64,000 nucleotides of DNA, taken from assembly GCA_963565915.1 (NCBI GenBank), contig OY751485.1, forward strand, positions 5,828,001-5,892,000. Direction: 5' to 3'. Positions 46,960 through 58,987 of this stretch are shown piece by piece. The stretch's first letter is position 1, and each line of letters opens with the position of its first letter. The stretch comes from Entoloma clypeatum. Taxonomy: Eukaryota > Basidiomycota > Agaricomycetes > Agaricales > Entolomataceae. Both the position numbers and the translations under genes were made by a program. The notes under the pieces were generated by a model. The model searched no databases. It worked only from the letters and a program-made list of their open reading frames with translations, and was not told the DNA's origin.

Positions 46960-49616
46960 AGACGACTATCAACCATCTCGGGACCACTCAGGGCCGCGAG
47001 CTGACGCGTCGTCCGCAACAAGTTACATGGTTTATCGGACAATTGTCCATGTACGTCTGCGGTTGTTTCGTTCTTCAACTTGTGCTGAGAAGGCGGAATA
47101 GATGTTTGCTTCTCTGGAATTATGACCATACACTGAAAAATGCTCTTATACTGGGGAAATCTTTACTTTATGTGGTCGAGGTCATGAACAGCTTATGGCC
47201 TTGTCATCGTGAGTCCGACCTCTCGTCAGTTTTGGTCTCCGGCGCTTACCCGACGAAACGACAGTTCTCCAGCGCCAATGTCGTGATTTGCAGGAGAGAT
47301 TGGTTCTTGCTTGTACATCAGTGGGCATTGAGCCCCCTCAACCATCGAGCCATATACTTCCTTTTGCGTCATAGGATATGGTACCCCATCGTGACATTAC
47401 CGGGATATGGTGACGAGAGCGGCTTGCCGAGACTCGGATCTACACATCTGAACATCCTCTCATTCATTGTCTTAACGTCCATCGATGATGCGTTGACATG
47501 TGTGTACTATATTATACGTTCTTTCATTGCGGGTCCCCTTTGGGGGGGTTCTTTGTTATTCTTGCAGCGTGGTATACCATTCGAATCTTGTCCTTCGCTG
47601 TTCACATAGTTATATATCACAGAAGAGATATACGTGTATCCATGGTTCATCCCCGAGTCAATGTGGGAGATAAAGAATCAGTTTTCAGCGTTCGCGCAAC
47701 TATGAATTGGAAGGTCGTGCAGGCGAAATCAATCTCTCATCATGGAACAACTCCTGAAAAGACGAGTGTGATGTAGATGCATTGAATTGGGTTTTCCTGA
47801 TCGACTAGGATCGCCAAGTACCTGATCTGTATACACTGTCCTGAGGACTGTGAATTGGTTCCTCGATTTTTTGACCTGACGAGTCTTTCTCATTCAGACT
47901 TCTCCGAAGATTTTCCAAACATCAAGACGTGGTCGAGACTGCGTTCCAAATTTCGGGTCGCAAATCAATTGAGAAGAAGTTGGTACTCTGCTTCCTCGGA
48001 CAATCCTCGGCGAAGCCCTTTGAAACAAGAAAATCTATATCGAATATTCCCTATCGTGCGTCTGAGCCTCCCTGCAGGCGCGTCTTGTGTTTCGAACTGA
48101 TTAGAACGCATCTTGAATAATAAATGGTTGCTGATAGTAAAGCATGGTTGTCCAGCGTTAGGACGAGTCGCTGAGTAGAAAGGGGAGTCGGAAACCGTAG
48201 AGGCAAAGTCGAAGATGGAGGTTTACATCTTTGCTGAAGGAGCACCGGTGTCCGAACGACGGTCGGAGACACTGGAAAACGGTGCTGGATTAACAAGACG
48301 GTCAGAGCTTCCGAGTCAGTGGAAAGCGACGTACTGAAAAAAGATGTATGCAGAATTGAAGGGTTGTGGGAGAACGCGGGCGAAGGCAAGAACGGGAAAA
48401 AGATCCTAGGGATGGGCTTCGCAGAAGTTCTGTGTAGAGACCTGTGAAACAAAGAGTGCATGACTGAACCACAGGTACAGATGCTCTGAAGGGCGTGGCG
48501 AGGGAAGGGCCCAACCCGCGTCCAGTCACTGGCCTTGCGTTAGCCTTTCAGCCTTTCAACCTCGGTCTTGTTGCTGACAATAGCGTCTACGATGACGGGG
48601 TGCCAATAGATGGTGACTGGGACGAAAATGCCGCTCACTGCATTCGCTGGTCCCATGGCAAGCCGCGATGGCTAGCCGTCCAAATATGTCTCGTCATCAA
48701 TGGGCACAGGGATTGTTTAGAAACATCTCTTGCTGTTCATTGTGTGAGAGGTAGGGCCGAGGTGAATAATTGACAACCTGAACAGGCGACGGCTGTCGTG
48801 ACATCGAGGGTAAATGGGCGTCCGGTAGTCGGACAGAAAAGTTAAAGCTCGTAAGCGGCGTTGTCGTTTTATTTTTTTTTCTTCTGTCATTTCTCCTTCT
48901 GAGAGCTTCATGAAGGCCGAGGCTTAGAAGATCAGATGAGCGTATGTCGTAGCTATGGAGGGAATCGGCTCACCGGTTTCTGATTTTCCCCTCACCGAAA
49001 CCGGACTCCTGTCCAGGAATTTGGAACTTCATAACCATAGAAGGGGAGGTGGGCAGCGCGATGAACGACGTATGAACCTCTTGGAGTAAGTAAATGTCGA
49101 GTAACGCGAGTGGGAGGGAAGCGGTGAAATGCTGACTTTGGCTACCCAAATGTGCAAAACAACCACAACAACGTAGAGGCTATAGAAGCAGGAGGTAGGG
49201 AAAGTCGATTTAAGCGGATTTATCCATTACCCTGAACTCTCACCTCTACCAGGATAAGCTATTTATCGATGCTGCATACTTCAGAAGGAGGTGTGGGCCG
49301 CGTTTCAAACGATGGACGCAGGGATGCAAGTCTATGTGTGGAAAATACGATGATATTGGAGCGAAACACAGAATGTAGCAACTGTTGGTCATTGTGTTAA
49401 CGACAGACGTTGGGGACGTCCATCTTCTCTCTCGCCATCGCCGACGATGACGGCGAAAAAAAGAAGCTGGTGGTGCACGGACCTCCGTGGAAAGAAACGT
49501 CACGCGACTTCGAGTCTGTTTGTCTCGTGCTCAACCGATTCCCATTCTTCCTCGTCGCCCTCCTCGCCGTGCCCTCCCCCTGCCTCTTCCCGTTGCGCCT
49601 GCCCCCATCGTCCACG
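46960..49616. other. Intergenic, long open frame at left end
   Basis: About 2.66 kb. A plus-strand frame stays open from within the transcription factor gene to 47609 (see findings); it could hold alternative 3' exons. From 47610 to 49616 only short ORFs are seen. The last 200 bp are CT-rich and form the likely promoter of the PWWP gene. Confidence 0.35.
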
Positions 49617-51252
49617 ATGAGTAAAAAAGGTGCCAAAGCCGCCCCAAAAGAGGTCTCCTCCTACGAGCACCGCGATATCGTCCTGGGGAAAGTTCGTGGG
49701 TTCCCCCCTTGGCCAGGCATGGTGAGCTAGCCACGCTGTTCCCTACTTTCACCGCGCTCAACAGCTTATTTCTCACCTTCTTTGTCGTCTGTCGCGTAAA
49801 GGTTGTCGATCCCGAGACCGTACCCTCCAATGTCCAACAAGAGCGCCCCACCAAAAAGGCTAACTTTTATTGTGTCCGATTCTTCCCCGCCGGCGATTTG
49901 TACATCTCTTCTCCCATCTTTTTGCGCCACTTTTAACCGAATCTTTATCCATGCAGTGCATGGCTAGTAGCGAAGGACATCTCGAAACTGCAGACTCACG
50001 AAATCGAGTCTTACATCAACGAGCCGTACAAGAAGTCTGGCGACCTCCTCTCCGGGTACCGTATCGCACTCGACCCCACGAAATGGGAAGAGGAGCGAGC
50101 CAAAAATGCGGCCAACGTACAGGAACCCGAGGAGGACGATGCTCAGGTCGACGAGCTCGACTCTGACGGTGCCGTCTCCAAAAAGTCAAAGTCCAAGAAG
50201 AGAAAGCGCGAGTCTGAAGGCGGTGCCATCGCTGCGAAGACAAGGAAGCCTCCCAAGGCAAAGAAGGAGCCCGCCGAGCCAAAGAAGAGGGCGACTTCGA
50301 AAGGCAGAAAGAACGGGGTTCGATCCAAGGAGCTGGTCGAGTCTGAAGACGAGGCGGAAGGCGAGCCCGAGGGCGAAGAAGAGGACGCTGGCCCCAGCAA
50401 GAAAGAGTCTCCGCCCCCCACGAAGAAGCCAAGGCGAGAGAAGGGTGACGAGGAAGGCGGTGACGATTGTAAGTGTCATTTCATTTCCTTCCTCTTTCTT
50501 TCATTATCTTTTGGACTTCTCCCTCATCCAAATCCTCCCATCTTTTCGCCTCGTCTCGTTAGGAAAGAACCGTATTGACTCATTTTGCCCTCTGCAGCGA
50601 AATTCGCACAGGATCCCGAGGCGATGAGAGTCCGGGAATGGCGACACAAGCTTCAGAAAGCTTTCCTCGGCAAGACCATACCAGACGCTGCAGTAAGTTT
50701 GGCCCACGTTGCAAATTTTCTCCCCAATTCCCTGGTTGTAACCCTAACCCTACCTCTTTGCTTACCACCCTTCCTTTCTTTAGGACATGCCAGGCTACGA
50801 CGAGCTCTTCTCCACCGTCGAGGCGTACGATAAAATGAACATCCAGTATCTCCAATTCTCCAAGATCGGCAAGGTCATGCGCCACATCACCGTCCTCGTT
50901 GATGAGAAAGTGCCTAGAGACGACGAGTTCAAGTTCAGAGAGCGAGCCAAAGCCTTGGTCGACCAGTGGCATCAAGTCCTCAATGCGAACAAAGGGTCCA
51001 TTGCGAATGGGACCGAGGCGAGTGCCAACGACAAGGCGGACAAGGGAGATGAGGCCGCCGTCGTCAAGGGTGCCGCTGAAATGGATTTGAATGGAAACGG
51101 TGACGATGGTACGTCCCCTTCTTCGTTGTAATCGTATATGTTTGATAGCGTGTTGCCCTCTTTCAGCGGCCGAGGAAGCAGGCGCTGACGATGCCGATGG
51201 CGATGCTGTCGGCGAGACATCTATGGGGGACATCACGATGACCGAGGCATGA
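49617..51252 (+). CDS. PWWP-domain chromatin protein with LEDGF/HRP2-like layout
   Basis: Six exons (49617-49721, 49802-49899, 49957-50468, 50598-50692, 50784-51108, 51167-51252) join in phase to 406 residues. Residues about 19-85 form a PWWP domain (IVLGKVRGFPPWPGMV, NFYCVRFFPAGDFAW) with the aromatic FPPWP and FF residues expected to cage methyl-lysine. The middle (about 110-235) is charged, with basic KKSKSKKRKRES and acidic EDEAEGEPEGEEEDAG blocks and possible nuclear localisation signals. Residues about 240-350 form a helical domain (EWRHKLQKAFLG, DELFSTVEAYDKMN, LQFSKIGKVMRHI, RDDEFKFRERAKALVDQWH) that resembles the TFIIS-N/LEDGF-type bundle. It likely reads H3K36 methylation and links it to other chromatin factors. 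Confidence 0.92.
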
Positions 51253-52723
51253 TCGACTCGGTCGTGATCAGCCGGCCAACGTTCACTTCCAGGGACATTC
51301 TCGTTTTCGGTTTTACGTCCTTCTGTTTCGTCGTCGTCTTTGTGTTCCAACAAAAGCAAACCTGTGTCATTTGTTTTGATAATCTCCCAACCCTCCCGTT
51401 CCTCTGCCTTCCCTCTCGGATTCGTGTTCTAACCGTCCCTGTATTCCGCGTCTCTTTCCACCACCTAACCAATATCTGTGTTGATCCCCGAACTATGACC
51501 TATGCGCGGCCCTTTTTATGCTAGTTGTTAAAAAATATGTGTGTCTTGTGTCTTTCTCGCAGGGGGACTGAGAGAACGGCATTTTTTTTTCTCGTTTTTG
51601 TCATGTAATTTTTGTACCTTGGCTCACTGTCCTATATAGTCCCATGTACAAATGATACAACGATCGCTGTAGATCCGTGAAAATCAGCTATTGGTATGAC
51701 GTTCTGGAGTTGAGCTGAGAGTTCACGGAAGACCGTCATCGGAAATGAAATGTCCACCGAACCACCGAAGGGTGATGATACGCTCCTTCGGCTGAAGAGT
51801 GGTTGAATCCTGGGTGCTGGGGATTCACTCGTCAGAGATATCGCAGTATCTCAGCTGAACGCTGCTTCGAAAAAAAAAGAATGACGGCTGTAAGAATGAA
51901 GGAGCCTTGTTCAGATATCCACGCACAGTAGCAGCGAGGAGAGCGACCTCGCAATATCGCCTTGTATAGATGACCTGGTAGGACCCAGACAAGGACCCAG
52001 ATGTCTCGATAACGACCTTTAATCGAAATGCGTATGCTAAGTATCCAAGATGGGTATCAGTGCAAGACATCAGAAGAAAGATGCAGCATACATATATCTC
52101 TGCGCTCAGAGTTGAGGCATTGTCCAGGGGTATTAGAGCTACCAGCAGGTTGATATGTAGAGGTCCTGGGGCTGACTGTGGACGGCCGCGAAGCATTTGA
52201 TTCTGCCGTAAGGTACAGACCGAGGAGCTTCCCAAGGCAACCTCCCGATCGCGGTGAAAAATCAAACAGAACGGGGAAGGTGAGGTAAGATTAATGAAGG
52301 CGTCCTAAATGATAGTTAGCCTGTTGAATAACCCTAGGGGATGGAGGACTCACACTGGATACGGGCCTCCGTGGCCAAATCCTTGACACTTGAACGCATG
52401 CTCGGCTGACGGGGGCGATGCCTTAACCCCCTAGGAGGTTGATTGAAGGAGGACTGCATTCATCGGCAGTGGTCCACGTTCTAGCTACAGTGATGTTCAG
52501 CCAGTGTTTTTGCGTACTTACAGACAAACTTTCCCACGCGCCACTTTTACAACCACACATCTTCACTTGATCTTCACCTTACTCATCGCCTCAAGGCAGT
52601 GAAAGAGCGTCTATTATTGTCAACATGATCCCAGAATCGGCCCCGATATTTCTTAGTGAGTCTACTCCGGCTTTACTTGTACCAATAACTCATTCGCAGC
52701 GCTCTTAGTTCTGTCGTCTGACG
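51253..52723. other. Intergenic, no gene recognised
   Basis: About 1.47 kb between two plus-strand genes. A T run near 51583-51591 and an A run at 51871-51878 are present. A 146-codon minus-strand ORF (51825-52265) has no recognisable content. A 3' UTR for the PWWP gene is likely in the first 300 bp. Confidence 0.35.
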
Positions 52724-53819
52724 ATGTCTACAATCACCCCTCAGACGGACATTCTCTCTTCCCCGCCCTTCGTCGTCGTGGACGGTGTATTCAACATGCG
52801 GGCGATCGGCGGCTCCTCCATCTCTAGACCTGGTCTCATCGTCAAGCCTCTACGCATCTTCCGATCCGCAGACTTGTCTCGTATAACCGAGAATGGGACA
52901 GAACAGCTTCGCTCGCTCGGGATCAAAGTCGTCTTCGACCTCCGTACAAAGTTGGAGATTCTGAGAGATGACAAGGGACAGCTTGACGTGCAGCCGGGGA
53001 TACGAACGGTGAACGCATCGGTTTATACAGAGGACGCAGTCAAAGCGAAACGCGAAAATCTCGCCAACTCGTGCGCGCTTTCTGTCGCCCCTCTAAATGA
53101 CCTTGCTGACCAGATGTTATTTTGTAGGATGAAGCGTTACCAGGAAGACCCTCTCCAGGTACAGTCATTCCTCCATCCCGCTCCACCATCGGCTTACAGC
53201 ATTGTCAGATATTCAAGGAAGACTACATCCAAATGTTGGGAATGGCAGGGCCGGCTCTCCGGACCGTTTTCACGCACCTACGTGATAACCCTGACGAGCC
53301 TTGTCTTTTCCATTGTTCCGGTCCGTATTTCTGTCAACTATGACACCTCTTTACTGACCTCCCAATTCCACAGCCGGAAAAGACCGTACCGGCCTTGTAA
53401 TCGCTTGCATCTTAATGGTATGTAATTTGAGCTCCTTAACCCTGGCGTACTATCTCAGGTGACGGCGCATAGGTTCTCGGCGTTGACGACGAGGACATCG
53501 TACACGACTACGGCTTAACAAACATAGGATACGCTCCCCTATTGGAAATTCTCCGTGAAAGCCACCAAAAGATCGAAGCGTTCCGTCAGAACTGGGATGG
53601 ATATCTGAACATGGTCGCCGCCAGGTAGGACGATCTACGTCATACCCCGCTTGATCAGTCTAACTGATTATACTGATCAACAGGGAAGATTCTGTACGTT
53701 CTGCCCTTGGGATAATAAGGGAGAATTTCGGAGGGGTTCAGACCTACTTGAAGGGACATGCCGGGCTCAGCGATGAAGACTTGGAGAAAGTTCGTCGGAA
53801 TCTGCTTACCCCCCAATGA
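52724..53819 (+). CDS. Protein tyrosine phosphatase (Y_phosphatase3 type), copy B
   Basis: Six exons (52724-53070, 53128-53158, 53209-53320, 53374-53417, 53473-53624, 53684-53819) give 273 residues, the same as copy A, with exons 4 and 5 identical in length (44 and 152 nt). Family motifs are FNMRAIGGS, RIFRSADLSRITENG, IKVVFDLRTKLEI and the P-loop HCSAGKDRTGL with Cys162 and Arg168. The C-terminal part (VLGVDDEDIVHDYGLT, WDGYLNMVAAR, GGVQTYLKG) is intact. The first intron (53071-53127, 57 nt) is a multiple of three and could be retained without breaking the frame. Regulation and substrate are unknown. Confidence 0.9.
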
Positions 53820-54589
53820 GGGTCGAGCTGCTATTACTTCGCAAGCCTCTCTCCCGAGCGCTTCATTCATCCCAAACCTGATCTCAAATATTCAACAGTT
53901 TTCGATACTACTTCAACGACGGATGACACAAGTGTTGGTCATCATATTAAATACACTGATTCAATATGGTGAATTTGCGCTGTCATAAGTCTTAAGGCTG
54001 TTTGGTCGTGCGTTCATAGCAAGTCATCTCAGCATCACATGGGAGAATTGATGAATTTACTCAACAACGCAGAGGCAATCCGTCCCATTCAGTCGTAAAA
54101 AAGATGAACCGGGCTACTCCCTCCTCCTGACAAGCATGCCGCATATTTCCAAGACTGGCCTCACCTTAACGAAGGCTCAAAGAGCGCGGCTAGGCCGGGC
54201 CCTCTCTCAAGACCGTGGATGTCTCGCGCTTGATCCATTTATTGTCTGAGGGACTGCCTACGTGAAACTACCTTTGATCCTCAATACCATTTTTCAACAT
54301 TGAGTTCTGCATCGCGAGGTGAGGAGAACCTAAGGCCTGATGACTGCGACGCTGGTACGTTCTATATCCCTCTCGTCTAGTGAGGGTTGTCCATGCTGGA
54401 CTTCTGCGTTATAGAAGACCATAATCAGGCCCGTCCAACCAGGGTGCACAAGCGGGCATCATCTGCGCGTTCGTCGTTCTATGTGGGTACATAGCACGAG
54501 CGCCATCGGCAAAGGCAGGACCTCTGCCTCTCTCACTCTCTCTAGATTTGAACCCCCCCTTCTTATCCTCGGGCTCAAAAATCTTCCAG
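53820..54589. other. Convergent 3' intergenic region
   Basis: About 770 bp between the phosphatase (plus) and a minus-strand gene. Nothing is recognised. Confidence 0.35.
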
Positions 54590-55274
54590 TCAATCCTCTG
54601 GGGCCGTAATCTCCCGCAGCGGTCCGTAGCGGAAACAGGTCCCTCGATTGTACGTCACGTTTCCAATCACCCTCCTTGACTCAACGAAGACGTACATCAG
54701 TGCTTGCCAGGGGAGCAATTGCTGTATCAGAATTTGAAGTGAGCGGTCGTCGAAACGGAATGGGTGAGTCTTGAATGCGTGTAGAAGAGAGGGAACATGC
54801 ATCAATAACCATCCAAAGATCGTGTTACAATGAACCATACGGAGGTAAACCAGGTCAGCTTACGACGATGTAGATGCTGGGAAGGGACGATTGGCGTGGG
54901 CTCATGGCTCTACGAAGAGTATAGTGAGAGATGGTCTACGAGGAAGACCGGGACATACAAATATCGGCCCTGGTACTGGGGCTCGCCAAGTGACAGTCGC
55001 GGGACGGACGATCGTCGCTTGGACAATCGCGGTTGGAAGGCCACTGTTCCGTACAACGCGGGTTTGGCGGTCATGGAGGGACTGGGGTTGAGGCATCTGC
55101 GGGGGATCGAAATGGGCGAGGAGGAGTTGGTTCTTGTTGGAAGAACAGCCTTACTGTGAAGGTATTAGACGGAGCAGAAAGGTGAGGGGCTGAGGACGCA
55201 CGGCGAGTATCAAGCACAGATAAGCAGCCTTGGCAGCAGCCGTGAATGTGACGTAGGAGTCGTCGGGATCTGGT
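54590..55274 (-). CDS. Hypothetical multi-exon gene, 5' end not found
   Basis: Four exons on the minus strand join in phase: 55274-55155, 55096-54959, 54909-54864 and 54769-54590, with good donors (GTAAGG, GTATGT, GTAAGC). The product reads PDPDDSYVTFTAAAKAAYLC, a hydrophobic LCLILAVRPQPLTFLLRLIP, then TAKPALYGTVAFQPRLSKRR and, at the end, DDRSLQILIQQLLPWQALMY, VFVESRRVIGNVTYNRG. A stretch further upstream (TDPAEEEYCGGEVGKRK, ELPDWELLRWGWLPA, about 55320-55450) is protein-like and may be an earlier exon, but I could not find its junction. A plus-strand ORF at 54830-55159 overlaps and is judged a shadow. Family unknown. Confidence 0.45.
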
Positions 55275-56546
55275 CTGCAACACATAAATGCAAACGGAGG
55301 AACAATCTCTCCTTGCAGGCAGCCACCCCCATCTGAGCAATTCCCAGTCAGGAAGCTCCTGCACCGACGTCTTTCGCTTCCCCACCTCACCTCCACAATA
55401 CTCTTCTTCTGCTGGATCTGTCGGTCTACTCCTCCTCTGCATCTCATCCCGGGTCTTCAAAATGTTGAGCCGACAAGCTTTCGCCCTTTCAGTAACCTCC
55501 TCCAAGGTCAAACATGTAACAAATCTACGTCTGAGAGTCCATCCCTCCGAACCCCGTAGGAACTGTGCCGAACATTCGGTCTTTGCAGAGATTAAAAAAA
55601 GGAGAACTTGACGCACCTCATAACAGAATCCGCCACACGCCCCTCATGAAGACAATGTCTTCAGGGTCTTGCGTTCATTTGGCCTGGTGGATTGTCCGCT
55701 GTATTTGGTTGAAACGTGAGGGAATGGACGACAACAGGTATGTAGAAGTCGAAAGCCGCACCGTCGCGGCACATGCAATCCTTCACGACTCATCCTCAGA
55801 TTCTCCATACTCTTTCATCTCCATCCCCCGTCTCCTCTTTCACGATGTTTTCAGTATGAGAATCCCCTTCCAACGCCTGGTTGATACACCTCTGTACTTC
55901 CACGTTTCCCTCTATGTCGCCCTGGCCATGCGAATTAGAAGTCTCATGCTCACTAGGACAGTTGCACGTCGAGAGATACGACGCTGAATCAAATGGCACA
56001 ATGGGTATTTCGGAGACCAGAACGCAAGGTCGGCGGAGAGAAAACGGGACGTGGGTTGTGTTGGACAACGGGAGGGAATCGGCAGGTGAAGGGAAGGTGA
56101 AACAGGGAGAGTCGCCATTGCGGTCGTGAGCCCTCGTTCAACTTATGTGACAGCCCTTTCCCCACATCAGAGTATGGGGGTTCGACCCTTGGATCGACCA
56201 GTGACCGAGGGGGTGACAGAGGAACATTGAGCGAGTCCTGGCAGGACATGAATCTATAATACTTGGTGTAAGTCGGGCATGTCCTACGCATTCGTGCAAG
56301 CTCTACTGTTTGGCGTTCGGCTTTTGTACACAATAGCTCAGGGAAATCGTGACGCCGGGGTGTATGCTCCGCAAATGCTCCGGCTCTGGAACACAGATCA
56401 CTGAGCACGTGATTCTGGTACAACTCTTTCCGCTGATCGTTCGACCCCGAGAGAATGGCAGGTCGCTTTTCCAAACAAGAGCACCTACCGTTGGTCGCAT
56501 CTGTGCACTTCTGCGTGTATTTCTCCACGCCGTTGGCCTCTACGCC
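55275..56546. other. Intergenic, may hold 5' exons of the preceding gene
   Basis: About 1.27 kb. The left 300 bp may contain earlier exons of the minus-strand gene. The remainder has short ORFs on both strands with no recognised content. Confidence 0.3.
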
Positions 56547-58067
56547 ATGTCACGTATGTCACCTACCAATCTCGCCCGACTGAACTGACCTCAGATTTCC
56601 CAGTTGTCCCTCCAGTTACCCCGTCTCCGGTTATCCCCACAACCGCAACCGGGACGACTGCGGCGAGTACCACGTCTGCCACCAGTACTGCCGCCTCGAC
56701 CAGGACAACCACCTCTTCAACCGTCACCTCTACATCTTCCTTCCCCTCTTCAACCTCCACCGCTTCGTCCAGCTCTTCTTCCACCACCTCGCTAACCACT
56801 GCCTCATCCATCACACTCTCGTCCACATCCTCCGTCTCAAATCCTGCCATAATACCAACCGTCCCTCCCATTGTAACCCAAACCTCGATCACAGGTGGTC
56901 TCGTCACCAGCACGTCTCTCACCACCATCACTCCCACACTCCAACCTACGCATACCCCCGTCCCCAGCGGCACGACCAAAGAGTATGCATTTTCTTGTCA
57001 TCGTAATCACATATTACTAAGTCCCCACTCCAGCTTCTTCAATGACAAAGCTCAAGTCGCTGGCGTATTCGCCATCGTCGGTCTCCTTGGTCTCCTCGTC
57101 GTCGTCTCCCTCATCGCCAGCGTTGTCCGACGTTACCGTGCAAAGAAATTGGATGAGGACACCGAGAAAGTAGCAGCTGAAGCCGCCACAGCTTCTAGCC
57201 CCATCCTCCTGCACGACCGTTACGACGCTGACGGAAGAGGACACAGCAAAGGCTCCCACGGCGGGTATGGTGCCCGCAGTCTTGGGTATGACAGTGGAGG
57301 GTACGACGGTCAGGGTTACCCCATTGCCGGACACTACCCGGACGTATCGGGAAATGGGACGTATGCGCAGCCGCCGTCGAGCACCGGTCACGCTCACGAG
57401 ACATACAACGTGCGCGAGAGGGGCCGCGGCGTGCTCCGTCCTGGGGAGCTGTATAGGCAGTTTGATGCCCCTGCCACTGGAGGTGCGGCAGGTGTGGGTG
57501 TCGCGAGTGTGAGGACGATGAGTGCATTTGCAAATGGGTTTACCGAGGGGGCGGCACCATATGCGGCTTTTGCGGGACCAGACTATCATTACCAGCGCCG
57601 GCAGCAGCAGCCTCGCCAAGAATACGAGGACTACGGGCGCCAAGGATTCACGGGCGCGCGTGCTGCGGGGCGGGACCTGCTGGTTGCAGCGGGGTTGCAG
57701 CCGGGGATGTCGTTGGATCACAATGGGTATCCTCAACAGCCCCAGATCCAACCTCAGCCAGATCTCTCTCGGAAAATGTCTCAGGCGGGTGGGTCGAGAG
57801 AGAACGACTATAGCGTCGGCAGGATGTCGCGCAGCGGTGGGTTGCCGACGCATGGTTCCCCTCCGTCGCCGCCCCAGCAGTCCCCCAGAGCTCAGCCTGC
57901 ACCACAACGTCCACCCATCCAGGGATATGCTCTGGAGGATCCATATGGCGGGTACGAGGAAGTGGACAATGTGGAGGTGGAGAGACTGAGGGTTTTGAAG
58001 GTTCGTCAATCTTTTTGTCCGTATGACCCCTCAGCTTAGTTTGTCTGTCGAGGTTGCGAATGAATAA
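56547..58067 (+). CDS. Ser/Thr-rich single-pass membrane protein (Mid2/Skg6-like layout)
   Basis: Exons 56547-56553, 56595-56982, 57034-58000 and 58053-58067 join in phase to 458 residues; introns are 41, 51 and 52 bp. The N-terminal 130 residues are almost all Ser, Thr, Pro and Ala, as in O-glycosylated stalks. A membrane segment follows (VAGVFAIVGLLGLLVVVSLI) with a basic stop (RRYRAKK). The cytosolic part of about 290 residues is rich in Gly, Tyr, Pro and Gln and ends VLKVANE, a short final exon. No classical signal peptide is seen, and the first exon of 7 nt is tentative. The layout matches fungal cell-wall stress sensors or cell-surface proteins; the role is inferred from architecture only. 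Confidence 0.8.
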
Positions 58068-58452
58068 GGACGAGCATCGCCGGTCGACGCATTCATCATA
58101 TTTAGCTCCTGTATTGTTGCTGTCGTATCAGGGTTACCTTTCTGTATTTCTCCTGTATCTTTTATTTGGCCTCAGGCATCGGCCTATTATGCCCTCGCGC
58201 ATAGCCTCGTGACCAGGCCATGAGTGAGCAACATTTACTCATGGAACTGGTCACCCACTCTATGCTTCAATTGCGGTTCCGCGATATGGGAGTGGATGGG
58301 CCGGCGAACCAAAGGAGGGCCGCGAGGGGCCTCCCCCAACCGATGCCATCTTAAAAATCCGGTCTTGAGTCCTGCGTAACTGTTCGCTCCTATCATGCCT
58401 TCGACAGATATACCTTTTACTATACAAGCCATGGAACCCCCCCGGGGGGTGT
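58068..58452. other. Intergenic with long hairpin
   Basis: At 58209-58254 an imperfect inverted repeat is present: GTGACCAG pairs with CTGGTCAC and CCATGAGT with ACTCATGG. This marks the start of the repeat region to the right. Confidence 0.45.
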
Positions 58453-58843
58453 TTAGGGGTTAGGGGAGGAGCACTACGATGAGCGCAGCGAGGAGGAGTG
58501 CGACTGAGGGCCTGTGTGTGCCGATGTGGACAATAGGACTTGGGATAAGTCCGGGATCCTATTTCGGCCTTTAAAGGCCTCTACTTATATGGCGGGTCGG
58601 AATACCTTATGCCCTCCACAGATACAAGGTCCAAAACGTGTATCTGCTGTACCTGCTGTCGGGGTTAGGGGGTTAGGGGAGTGCGACTGAGGGCCTGTGT
58701 GTGCCGATGTGGACAATAGGACTTGGGATAAGTCCAGGATCCTATTTCGGCCTTTATAGGCCTCATCAGGGGTTAGGGTTAGGGGAGGAGCACTACGACG
58801 AGCGCAGCGAGGAGGAGTGCGACTGAGGGGCCTGTGTGCCGAT

Positions 58844-58987
58844 GTGGACAATAGGACTTGGGATAAGTCCGGGATCCTATTTCGGCCTTTATAGGCCTCA
58901 TCAGGTCCGAAAACGGCAATCGGTTGAGTCATTCAGAGAACAATAGAACTATTGTTCTCTGGGCAGCTGACTCCGCCTATTGTCCAC
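58844..58987. mobile_element. 144-bp palindrome-rich TIR element, copy 1
   Basis: The ends are GTGGACAATAGG and its exact complement CCTATTGTCCAC. Internal palindromes are GGACTT/AAGTCC, GGCC/GGCC and AGAACAATAG AA CTATTGTTCT. There is no coding capacity. It may be a MITE or a structured RNA-coding repeat. Confidence 0.6.

Noticed and set aside
54830..55159. Plus-strand 109-codon ORF with protein-like composition
   Set aside because: It lies antisense to two or three well-spliced minus-strand exons that keep phase through strong splice sites.
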